64,000 nucleotides of DNA from Hypholoma sublateritium FD-334 SS-4 (Eukaryota; Basidiomycota; Agaricomycetes; Agaricales; Strophariaceae), in assembly GCA_000827495.1 (NCBI GenBank), contig KN817535.1, positions 385,554 through 449,553 of the forward strand. The letters run 5' to 3'. Positions 24,097 to 33,159 of the stretch are shown in pieces. The position numbers were made by a program, and so were the translations under genes. Within the stretch, counting starts at the first letter, position 1; every line of letters starts with the position of its first letter. Below the pieces are notes generated by a model. The model was not told the DNA's origin, searched no databases, and worked only from the letters and a program-made list of their open reading frames with translations.

Positions 24097-24224
24097 TACA
24101 GCGGTGACACCCACCGCTGTATCGTGCGCAAGGACGCCAGCAACGAGCCAGACGTAGGTTAGTTCTAACGCAAGCACCCGCGTTAAAACTAGGCCTATGT
24201 CTATGCAGCGGCACCCACTGCATA
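24097..24224 (-). promoter_or_regulatory. Three consecutive hairpins with CACC-type loops upstream of the transposase
   Basis: Inverted repeats at 24097-24121 (10-bp perfect stem TACAGCGGTG/CACCGCTGTA, loop ACACC), 24161-24190 (AGTT and TAACGC arms around one mismatch, loop AAGCACCC) and 24202-24224 (7-bp stem TATGCAG/CTGCATA plus one more pair after a mismatch, loop GCACC). Read in the transposase direction the loops are GGTGT, GGGTGCTT and GGTGC. Stem sequences differ while pairing is kept. They lie 207-334 bp before the transposase start and could be in its leader RNA or be DNA-binding sites; no experiment decides. Confidence 0.55.
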
Positions 24225-24509
24225 AACGTTCGGCGAAGAAACGAAGAAAGCGTGCAAAAAAGTTCTAAGTGCGTTTCGAACTCCGACAGCAACTCCGCCG
24301 GAAGTTCAGTTCACGATGGTTTCCGCCATCAACGGTCTGTTTACCACTTCCACCTCTTCGTCCTCAGGCGGGTGCCGCCTGCAGGATGTGGGGGTCGTGT
24401 CGTACGTCGCAGACGGACAGGCTGCGTCGGGTGTTCGCCGCAGCTTGCTGGATACGCCGTGCTTTACCCCTCCGAGCCCGCTGCACGCCTTTCATCAGCC
24501 CCACTCACA

Positions 24510-24516
24510 TATAAAG
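24510..24516 (+). promoter_or_regulatory. TATA box of transposon gene C
   Basis: TATAAAG in a GC-rich surrounding, 323 bp before the gene C start codon and upstream of the likely 5'-UTR intron. Confidence 0.5.
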
Positions 24517-24544
24517 CGCCCTCGCCCCTCCGCACTCGTTCCGT

Positions 24545-24571
24545 GGGCTGTGTCGTGTGTCGTCCCAGCCC
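24545..24571 (+). promoter_or_regulatory. TGTGT-loop hairpin in the predicted gene C leader
   Basis: Outer arms GGGCTG (24545-24550) and CAGCCC (24566-24571), an interrupted inner stem closing with CG/CG, and a TGTGT pentaloop at 24556-24560. It begins about 30 bp after the TATA box, so it should sit near the start of the mRNA. Same loop as the four hairpins before gene D. Confidence 0.5.
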
Positions 24572-24838
24572 ATAGATCGATCGGCGCGCATCATGCTATC
24601 GTCCGTGGGCCGGACCTAGCTTGGCTGGGCACATGCCGCTCCTAGCGACTGCAAAACATATCCACCGGGTATCATTTCGCCGCATATAGATTATCAGGGG
24701 GCTCTACTTTCCTTAAGGTGCACCCCGCGGGAGTCTGAGGCTACGTTATCACCCTCCCCCCATCGCAGGAGCATCTCACAACAGTAAGTACGCCCCACCT
24801 CGATTGCTCGACATTTTACCGATGTTTTTAAAGCAGAT

Positions 24839-25216
24839 ATGGACGTCAAATACATGGAGGCCCATCCGTTCCAGAGTGCACATCCCCCAGCCCCCGTCAA
24901 ACGTGAGCCGCTCGCCGACACATTACCCGACAACACCACATTATCCATCGCCGAATCCGTGGCACAACCGGCGTTGGAGGCCTTGGAGAGTGACAGCGAG
25001 ACGGAGGACGAGACCGACTCCAATGAATACATCGACAATATCATCCGTGACATCAACGCGTTGGTGGCACGCCTTCGCAGCTCCCGCGACTTCGAACGAG
25101 CTCGGCGAAGGAACAGGGAAAAGGATCTGGCACGGGCTAACCGGAGACTTGCGCTCCTGGACGGGCAGGTTCGCGAGGCGTTAGAAATGGCACAGAGGCC
25201 CAAACATAGAAGATAA
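24839..25216 (+). CDS. Transposon gene C: small charged protein (125 aa)
   Basis: One open exon. The first half is Pro/Ala-rich and acidic (ESDSETEDETDSNEYIDN at about 59-76), the second half is a strongly basic, heptad-like helix (ALVARLRSSRDFERARRRN...RANRRLALLDGQ, about 83-115) ending in RPKHRR. It is likely nuclear and able to dimerise through a coiled coil. No known domain recognised. An upstream non-coding exon is likely because a good donor and acceptor (24784-24836) precede the ATG. It stands between the divergent transposase and gene D, on the gene D strand, 548 bp before it. Function unknown; a small regulator of the element would fit its size and charge, but that is inference. Confidence 0.65.
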   Translation: MDVKYMEAHPFQSAHPPAPVKREPLADTLPDNTTLSIAESVAQPALEALESDSETEDETDSNEYIDNIIRDINALVARLRSSRDFERARRRNREKDLARANRRLALLDGQVREALEMAQRPKHRR

Positions 25217-25307
25217 CATAGATTCATGAAGTTATTACACGTTGAAATGTCGTTTACTGGTTACAATTCCCGCCTGCGTATATCTGGGAGTGTGTGTGCG
25301 TGCGCGA

Positions 25308-25314
25308 TATAAAA
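25308..25314 (+). promoter_or_regulatory. TATA box of transposon gene D
   Basis: TATAAAA, 457 bp before the gene D start codon. The next ~450 bp carry no coding frame but four small hairpins, which implies a long structured 5' leader if this TATA is used. Confidence 0.45.
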
Positions 25315-25415
25315 TATGGGTGGTATGTGCGTGGGAGGAAGCTTAAAGTCGCGTCGATTTATTTGGCGCGACTGGATCAAGGCCTGATCTCTTACCACCA
25401 TCACTCCCGGCCAGC

Positions 25416-25590
25416 GTTGTGTGTCGACACTGTCCCAGCCTCGCCAGTTGCTCGAATTGCGTCGTGTGTCGACTCAATTCAGCACCGTGCTCTTTTCGCG
25501 CTGATTGTGGAGTAGAGTCGTGTGTCGACTCTGCTCTCATAATCGCGACTCTTCGCGCCGTGCTGCAGAATTGATTCGTGTGTCGAATCA
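25416..25590 (+). promoter_or_regulatory. Four TGTGT-loop hairpins in the predicted gene D leader
   Basis: All have the pentaloop TGTGT with different but pairing stems: 25416-25428 (GTTG/CGAC, one G-U pair), 25454-25480 (GAATTG plus GTCG against CGAC plus CAATTC, one mismatch), 25511-25535 (AGAGTCG/CGACTCT with further outer pairs including a wobble) and 25572-25590 (TGATTCG/CGAATCA). Changes such as GTCG to TTCG are matched by CGAC to CGAA on the other side, which is the pattern expected if the folded form is under selection. The DNA between them is not conserved. Confidence 0.65.
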
Positions 25591-25764
25591 GCTCTCAGCT
25601 TGGAAATCGTACCTGAATACGTACCTTACGCCGCTGTCCTAGCTTGACACAGGTATGTGTATGGAAGCGCTCTGAAATGTTCGATGACTGACGTACTTCT
25701 CAGCTTGATAACACTATCTGGAACGTACCTTGCAGCGAAGTTCTAGGCCAACACAGGTGCGTGT

Positions 25765-28700
25765 ATGAAAAGCTCTGAAAGGATTGACAACTTAATCCTC
25801 ACATCGCAGATGCCGTACGACCAGGAGCCGCCTGTTGATTGGTCGCGGGGACGCGTATTCGTGCGCAATGGAACGATATTCTGTTCCCCGAATTCTCAGC
25901 GCACAGTCTTTATGCCGGATGAATCCTTAGCCCATACTAGCCCGTTTCATGCTGTCAACAACCCAAATCCTCCCGACATCCAATTATTTCAGCCAGTGTG
26001 GTGGGACTGGAGTCACGGCTGGCTAGCATTTGTACCACTCTCTCCGTCCTTCCTAGCATTACCGTTCAAAGTCCTGTCGTGGAAACCACGAATACTCGAA
26101 CACCTCATCTTCAACGGCGAACGGCGCTTCCAGGTGCACTGCGAGGATTCCATGCCGTGGTTCCAATGCCAACAGCAACTGAAGCGCATGGCCGATGAAC
26201 TACGGATGCACTTTCACATCCCAGGAAATCTGCCGCCTTTACCTTTGTCATTCGGCCTGGATCTCATGCACAAGTCTCGGAATGATGCAGAGAAAGCTGT
26301 CGACAACTGCCGTCGATGGTTTGTGGTGTGGATGGGTTATCTGTCATATGCTATTGCTCAAACTTCGAGACCGGAATATCTCAAACCGGTCTCAGGCCCA
26401 TTACCTTGTTGGTATGAGCACCTCGCAACGAAAAATTTTGGGGCTGCGTGGCTAGATGGGCTATCTAGATCAACCGTGGGCGCTTTCGATACCCGTACTA
26501 CTCGTAGCGGAGTAATTCTAAACATCAAGACCAATGACCATCACCAACCCCCTGTTCAATGGTTCCTAGCGCACAATATTCCCTGCTGGTACGCATTGAC
26601 CAAACAAACAGAGGAGTACATGAATGCAGATCCGTTTCTGCGGAGACTCATTCCACCATTTGCAATGGTGCAAGCTGTTCTCACAGACCTTTTGGCGGAA
26701 TCACGCCTGCCACTAATATGGGTCATTATTCATGGTTATGGCGCCTGGGATTGGGCGGAGTACACAAACCAAGCACGCTCTCTGCTGGACATGCAGCGCA
26801 GCCCAACCATGATTGGCCAACTTCTGTCTGAGCAGCTGGGCACTGTCCACCCCAACACTAATTGGGAGCTGGTCGACCCCACCAAGCGTGAAGAGACTCT
26901 CGTAAAACTCAAGGGCTTCCTCTCCGAACGGGAAAATAACATTCTCTCCCAAATCAAAGCTGACGAAGTCACTCTTGCGGAAGGAATGGTTGACAGGGAA
27001 TTGTTTGATGGCGCATCCACTACCCTTTTCAAACATTGGACTGATTTTTTTGCGAAACGTGCGGCGCGAGAGGAGGAACTCCTCAAAGCTGAATCCAGCA
27101 AAGACCGCCAGGCGCGTCTTGCGAGAGAGAGGAACCCTCCCACCAAGAAATGCCAAATGTATCTTTGGTCCAAGGTCCAAACTACAGGAGGGGAGTCGCT
27201 ATATGCTCGCACATTACAGCCCAAGCGAGATCATTCCTCGCTGGTCACCACATATTGTCCTGCACAGACCAAGTTCTATGCTCGTAAAGGTGATTGGGAC
27301 TTTTTCGAAGAATTCGATTTGGAAGAAAGGCAGCCCTACGATGACTTACTGGACCCTGACTCAGAGCCGGATCTACCACATAATAATCCTCCCCCAGAGC
27401 GAGAGGAGCGTGCACCTAGCCCACTTCGACCAAATGCTGACCTGTCTGTGCCTACCGCGGTTCCTGGCCGTTCGCCTTCCCCAATTCTTCAGCAGGATGA
27501 AGAACCAATCCCAGAAGCATTTTATTTAAAAGCTACTGTTGATGACTATTCCCCAGAATCTCCAACACCACGCCCGGAAGAAATGGACACAGTGGCAGAT
27601 TCCGACACTCTCCCAGAAGAGATGATCATGTCGGAAACGCGCATCCTGGAGAGAGTATATTGGCAGTTTGGTTTTGTTCCGCCTCTCGGAAAGGAATACC
27701 CACCTGCACCCCTGCAATGGTCTGAAGTGCTCCACATGCTAGGGCATGTCGGTGAGGATCCGGTGAGCCCCTCAGACAAGCTGGCCTTGCAGGCTTTCTT
27801 CTATGCTCTGGTTCGCAAGGAGGCCATTCCCGAGGACCTGGACGACCTCTCCACAAACAACCGCTCCTATCTGCTGGGCAGGATCGGTCTGCAAAGCTTT
27901 TCTGTGCTGGGGAAATATTTTGTATTCTGGGGCCTGCATTCTGCGACCACGGATTGGTTGTTGGGGGTGGATAGCGCAGCTGCTGTGCTATATATCCTAC
28001 GTGTCTTAGCGTCAGCAGACCGGACATTCACATCGCTAACGTTGGGCCACCTTCTTGTGCAAAATGGTGTGCGATTCTACACTTTTCTGCAACTCCCACA
28101 TGGTGTCCACTATGGCCTTGAAGCGCCTTTCAAACCGGCAGCATATCGTCGAAATGGATATAATTTCACGGCCCAGGACTTCGAAGAGGCCCTCCTTGAG
28201 ACACGAGCTCTGGTGCGCACTCATCAAGGGCGTGCGGCTTTGCTACGTGGTGGAATTATCGGGCGAATTGCACGTGAATTCCTGGATACAGACGATGTCT
28301 TGGACGGCCCTTCTCTTGAGGCTACGTACTGTCGCCATGGACTCTGCGTGAATGCAGAGGACGGGGAACATGAGCTCTGGGATGATGATCTGACTGAGAA
28401 TGAGATTGCGACCATTTGCGGTACATATCTCATGTATACTGGTAAGTTTCCTCTCGTTTCTGCCAAAAGCAAAGATGCTGACACTCCATGAATATTTCTA
28501 AGGGTCGGGTGAGCAGACGACCAAAGTGTCTTGGTTTCCGCCACCCCATACAGTCGAAACCAGTTCCTATGATTCTGTGGAATGGACACCTAAGGCGGAA
28601 GCTCTCTTCCAAAAGATCTTTGATGATGCAAAAAACGGAACTTTTCAGCCATTGAACGCAAAAAAGTGGCGTCATGTCTTTCGTGACCTCAAGAATCCTC

Positions 28701-28777
28701 GTGTTGCATTTGACAACAACCGCTCACGAGCTCATAATTTTTTGGTAGAACGTAAGGGGCCAATTGGGGGGGTGTAG
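25765..28777 (+). CDS. Transposon gene D: large protein of unknown function (983 aa, 2 exons)
   Basis: Exon 1 is 25765-28441 and exon 2 is 28503-28777, joined by a 61-nt intron (GTAAGT...CTAAG) that keeps the frame. The N-terminal third is aromatic-rich (WWDWSHGWLAF, FQVHCEDSMPWFQ, CRRWFVVWMGYLSYA). A helical charged region follows at about 360-460. At about 525-630 there is an acidic Pro/Ser tract that looks disordered, then a second folded part with WQFGFVPPLGKEYPPAPLQWSEVLHMLG and YFVFWGLHSATTDWLLG, ending in RKGPIGGV. I recognise no catalytic motif. The sequence type resembles unannotated proteins found near transposons in agaricomycetes, from general memory only. It converges on gene E, 95 bp apart. 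No break seen over nearly 3 kb, so it is probably under selection or recently moved. Confidence 0.8.
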
Positions 28778-28872
28778 TTTTTTTGATAGCGTACTCATAA
28801 CGGTCTCTTTTTAAAATATATCATTCACATTTTGGACTCATTTTGGACAGACTAAGGAATGTGAGGAGCTGT

Positions 28873-29971
28873 CTAAACCCATCGAGACCCAGTCACCCGC
28901 TTCTGGCGGGTGATCTGGTTGTAGTTCACTCGGAGCAGGTGTGAACGTCGCTCATCAGGTTCTCGGTAGGACCCGTCTGTACTCTCGGTGTGACGAAGAT
29001 ATGCGGGCCTTGCTCTCCCAACAGGGTATGGCGGGTGAACGGCATCCAAAGTAACTCGCTGTGAAATATAAGTACGTGATTCATTGATGAACAGTATACA
29101 AAAACTCACAGAAACACATCTTGTCCAGTCATAGAGCTCGTTGCGCAGGGTGGGGTCACCTTCAAGGCGGGCGGCAGCAGACATGATCTCCACCATCAGA
29201 GTGCGAGGCTGCCAAAAGGGGCGAATGCGCCATGCAAGTTGAATCCAATCGGGGGCCTCAACAGCAACCCTTGCTCCCTGGAAAGTTGCCAAAGTGGCAG
29301 TGGGGCTTGTTGCGAAGATACGGTGAAAGCCAGCAGTAGCAGGCATTTCAATCTCGGCCTGGAGGAAGAACTTTGTTTCTTCGTCGATGTCCTGCCACTT
29401 GCGCCACCCAGGTATCAGGGTTTCGCCTTCGCGGGGTTGTCTCGGGGGCGGGAAGTTCCTGTTTTCCGGCTAATATGCATGTCAGTTGATCCATTGCTCC
29501 CTTGAAAGCTGACATGGGTACTCACTGGGTCTGTCTTGACTGACAGTGTGACTTTGACGTCGTCGTAGCCGCGCAGCAAGTAAGAGACGTCTGTGGCGCT
29601 ACCGCGAACGTCCGCGGGAACTGGAATGCACTCAGTGCGCTCTTTGTTCGCAGTGATCCACTCGCCATGTGCTGTTACCAAGTGGCTGGATGGCGATGTG
29701 ACTAGCCTGAGCCCAGGCATAAGAACTGACGTGACCTGATTACGGTGAGTCCTTTTGCAACGTGAGTAAGTAGAGGTGCTGCTCACCCTTTCACTTCGGC
29801 GCGGGGCAGTCTCAGCTGACGCAGGAGTCGGCTCAGAGGTGGACCATGATGCAGGCAACACGCGCTTCTAGATAGAATTTTTCAATGAAATGAAATAAAC
29901 GATTAAGAAACACTTACACGTTTGGTGCCAGCCTGAGTAGTCTTGGAGGGGGAGGTATCAGACTGGGGCAT
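28873..29971 (-). CDS. Transposon gene E: protein of unknown function (296 aa, 5 exons)
   Basis: Proposed exons in transcript order: 29971-29918, 29867-29787, 29735-29526, 29469-29110, 29058-28873. Introns are 50-56 nt with donors GTAAGT, GTGAGC, GTGAGT and GTGAGT, and all joins are phase 0. The N-terminus is Ser/Thr/Pro-rich (MPQSDTSPSKTTQAGTKR), then a beta-rich-looking segment (VTSVLMPGLRLVTS...GEWITANKERTECIPVP), then WRKWQDIDEETKFFLQAEIEMP, WIQLAWRIRPFWQPRTLMVEI and a basic C-terminus (NQITRQKRVTGSRWV). No domain recognised. It is the rightmost gene of the element and converges on gene D; its start is 438 bp from the right end. Confidence 0.75.
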
Positions 29972-30397
29972 GGCCTTTTCGAAAAGATAATAAACGAACT
30001 CAGCGTGCTGGCTTAAATGTGGCACGTCACCTCAGCGAAACCCCTGTCATATTGCGTAGGTCGGACAGTATGTCCTTCTGCTCTATCATGCTGCTGATAT
30101 TTGGGCCTTCCTGACCATCAGAAGTTGAAATTCGGTCTTTCTTAATAATCTCACCACGCGGATTGCTGGACTTTCACTGCAACAATCATTGCCCTTAGAT
30201 ATTGCATGTATCATGGCCTGGATAATTGAGATAGTGTGACCGTCTCATGAATCCTAGGGTTGGAAATACGATAAATCCCGGGCCAATGAAAGTCCAACAA
30301 TCCTACTACATGATTGTTGTGTTCGTACTCCGATCTTGTTGGGATTGTTGGGAAACCCGCACAATCCCGGCTATCCATGCCCCTTGGCTATTACCGC
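29972..30397. other. Right subterminal region of the CACTA element
   Basis: No gene. It contains inverted counterparts of the left subterminal words: TTGTTGGGATTGTTGGG around 30337-30352, CCAACAATCC around 30293 and ACAATCCC around 30361. It probably also holds the promoter of gene E. Confidence 0.6.
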
Positions 30398-30409
30398 CAA
30401 AACGCAGTG
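30398..30409 (-). repeat. Right terminal inverted repeat of the CACTA element
   Basis: CAAAACGCAGTG, exact inverse of 17161-17172, followed by the ATT target duplication. Confidence 0.92.
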
Positions 30410-30412
30410 ATT

Positions 30413-30428
30413 GTTTAGTAGGTGCATT
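30413..30428 (+). repeat. 16-bp direct repeat flanking the CACTA element (right copy)
   Basis: GTTTAGTAGGTGCATT, identical to 17145-17160. Here it continues into TAGTAAATGCGATAAAATCAGCC-like sequence that matches the uninterrupted site near 10984. Confidence 0.9.
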
Positions 30429-31050
30429 TAGTAAATGCGATAAAATCAGCCTAGCGTGCGATAAAAATAACTTCTTCGATTCGACGCCCTGTTTCTCGGA
30501 AACAGTAGGTTTAATTCACTGAATTCTAGTCGACAATTTTACGTGGGTTTATACTATGAAAAGAGCTGAATACGCTCAAAAGGGGTGGTGGACTGGCAAG
30601 CGCTAGAAAGGTAGAAAATTGCAATGACTGCGCATCCCAAATATGTGACGCGGAAAATATATAACATAGATTCCACGGACCGTATTGTCACGCACAAGCG
30701 CGGAGTGCAGATGGTGCGCATAGGATGAATGGAAAATGATGCAGAGATCGATGTACGCACCTCGTAATACCTGAAACATGAAGTATTCCAGAAATTGTTA
30801 GTGACAGGCGCGATGCGGTCGAATCTACTATGGCAGAAAAGGCGAGATGCGTAGATTAGAGCACGGCGGCGACGTACCTTAGTCTCTATATACCTCAAAA
30901 CCTTAAGGTCAGATCCTCCTGTGTGAAAGCGAGAGAAGACACGGGTGTCGTCGGACGCGGGGGATGTCGAACAGGCAGGAGGGCTGTGCACGGCGCTATA
31001 TTAGGCTCGGGCAACATGCACCATGGATGCCAGACTCACGGACGGCGGGC
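30429..31050. repeat. Segmental duplication, second unit, part right of the transposon
   Basis: Continues the second copy of the ~6 kb unit: 30429-30700 matches 11000-11300 and 30770-31050 matches 12600-12880. The first unit's 1.3 kb middle stretch is missing here. No gene. Confidence 0.7.
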
Positions 31051-33159
31051 AAGAAGGCCGGGGAAGCAAGATTCTGGACGGGCTCGCGCAATCTGAGCAG
31101 GTGGAAGGACAAATTCATGAACATGAGACGCACCGCGATGGTAATGGGGCGCAAACGCAGGGACCGACGACGAGAAGGGGGGCGACAGTGCATCATCGAA
31201 GGACGGAAACGCGGTCAGGAATATGCGAAATAAATGCTGCTTTTGGACCGCCAAGATAGCGTCGCGCAGTCGTCCGTGGGGGAGGGCCATCCTGAGCATC
31301 GACGACATATAGGTGTCAGCGCAGCGTAAGCAAGGCGGCGACAGCGAGCGCAGCAACAGGCTGTAGTCAAACCTAAACACACACCGTCGGCCCATTGAGT
31401 ACAATGAAACCGCGCGCCCAAGTGTCCAGCGTGTTGCAGAACCACTCGCCACAGCGCGGACGTACTATACAGGGACGGCGGGGTGGGCGGAATGACGGCG
31501 TGGCGGGGTGGAGAACGCGGTGCAAGGTGTGGCGGCGCACCAAAGAGTCTATGGAGCGGAGTAAACGAGGGATACGCTCGAAGTTCCGTGCGACGGTGCC
31601 AGAGGATGAGAAGAGCTACTGCGATAGGTCGGCGATAGACAAGATCATGATCAGGGCGACCACGATGATAGTGCCGGAAACTCCCGGGCCACTACCACGC
31701 ACAGGCCACCACGTCGGACCGGACTGCTAAAATTACATATCCTGCTCATTACAAAGTACTACCGTCGTCGGCTCCATGAATTCGCCACGAAGGACAAGCA
31801 CCTAGTATTGCAAAACAATGTTATAGCCACAGCAGTACGCACACATGTGCACATTGTTCTGCGGGACACGGGGCGCGGAGCGCGGAGGGGATTCGATGCA
31901 ATTTGCGTGGTAGCTAAGTTAGAGGATTCTAGAGCATACCATTATTAGCGCGATGCGTACTTGCGTGCCGCACATAGATAAAAATGATAGATAGCGGAGA
32001 GGCGAAGGGACGACTGCATCAGCCACGGCCCACCATTCGCGTTACACGTCAGCACGACCTGCTGCGAACGGTCCGGTACGCCGGCGTGCTGCGGTGCGGA
32101 TGAGCACAATGTACACAATAGCAGAAATGAAGACCTACCCACTCTTTCTCCAGGCGAGCGGCAGCAGACCGTAGACGGGATGCAGTGGATATATGTGGTA
32201 AATGTAACGTTTATTTCAGCGACTGTCGAAATCATAGATAAGGCAAACAGACAGCGGTACGCACGGCGTGGAACAAGGGAGGTGTAAGAACCAGACGACG
32301 ACGCTTCTAAGAAGCATTGCATGTTTCCTGCATGAACGGAGTGAGCCGAAACAGAAAGAGGATTGACTTACCATGATATTCGCACGATCTCTTCTCGTTC
32401 CTCGACGACGATGACAATCAACATCGGCTGCAACATGTCAGTCAACAACGCGGCATCGGTGACTTACCAATGCAAGCACAAGATCTGACCTCCTCGCCAG
32501 CGTCTTCGAGTACATTCAGCTCTCCCGCCGGCCTTAGTTGATGTTGTCCCGACCCCTCCCGCCAGTGTGAGCGCGCGTCGGTGCCCGCAGTCGCGCACCG
32601 CTCAGGTTCCCTTGCTATCTTTCTTGCTTTCCGCGCCCAATGCGCCCTCTTTCACTGTGACTCCCAGCTCCAACCCGGTCCCCAGGCTGCTCTCACATTG
32701 TCTCGGTCCTTTCCAACGGCTTCGCGTTTCGGAGGTTTGCCCTGACGCGACATCCCTTGCCATTTCTTCGAAGAACATTCCGTCCTATAATCAGCAGGCC
32801 GGGCGATCATGGTCATGGTGATGCTCGAACCTAGCGTTAGAGATGTAGATAGAGAGTGATGTAGCCGCATGTGATGTGAAAACACTTTTGTACTCGATAG
32901 CTCCGCGTCCTGTTCACGTCAGCGACTTGTGCGGTGATGAACCAGGCCAAGCGCAATGAGATATTCGTTAAGCGCTCATCAACATCCCGCGTTTCTGGCG
33001 CTGCGTAGATATTATATCCGGTAAATGCCGGTCACCACGCACAGACCCGCTGCTGCGCGTTGTAATAAGCGGGCTGCGGCCACGATTGCCTTCAAAACTG
33101 TTCGCACTCAAGTACTCATTAATCATTCCTTGTCTTTCATATCAAGCGCTTCGTCAACG
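31051..33159. other. Gene-poor region with decayed repeat blocks
   Basis: No supportable gene. A GACGGCGGGGTGGG block lies near 31471 and CCACGCACAGGCC at 31695. A second such motif, CCACGCACAGACC at 33035, stands only 125 bp before the next F-box start, preceded by TATCCGGTAAATGCCGGT. A nearly identical pair of words occurs near 56592 before another F-box gene. Confidence 0.4.

Larger units (their letters stand above)
23891..24838. other. Divergent promoter region between transposase and gene C
   Basis: About 950 bp without a coding frame of note, shared by the transposase (leftward) and the small gene C (rightward). It contains a hairpin series at 24097-24224, a TATA box at 24510 facing gene C, a leader hairpin at 24545-24571, and a likely 53-nt 5'-UTR intron (24784-24836, GTAAGT...GCAG) ending two bases before the gene C start codon. 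Confidence 0.6.
17161..30409. mobile_element. CACTA (EnSpm-like) DNA transposon, 13.2 kb, five genes
   Basis: Both ends can be placed to the base. The element starts CACTGCGTTTTG (17161-17172) and ends with its exact inverse (30398-30409), flanked by ATT on both sides (17158-17160 and 30410-30412). CACTA elements characteristically begin CACTA or CACTG and make 2-3 bp target duplications. Inside is a full Tnp2-family transposase on the minus strand plus four other apparently intact genes, arranged as two convergent pairs with a small gene between. All open frames and splice sites appear intact, so the element may be recent and possibly active. It interrupts the second copy of a ~6 kb segmental duplication, downstream of the F-box gene at 15494. 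Confidence 0.92.
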
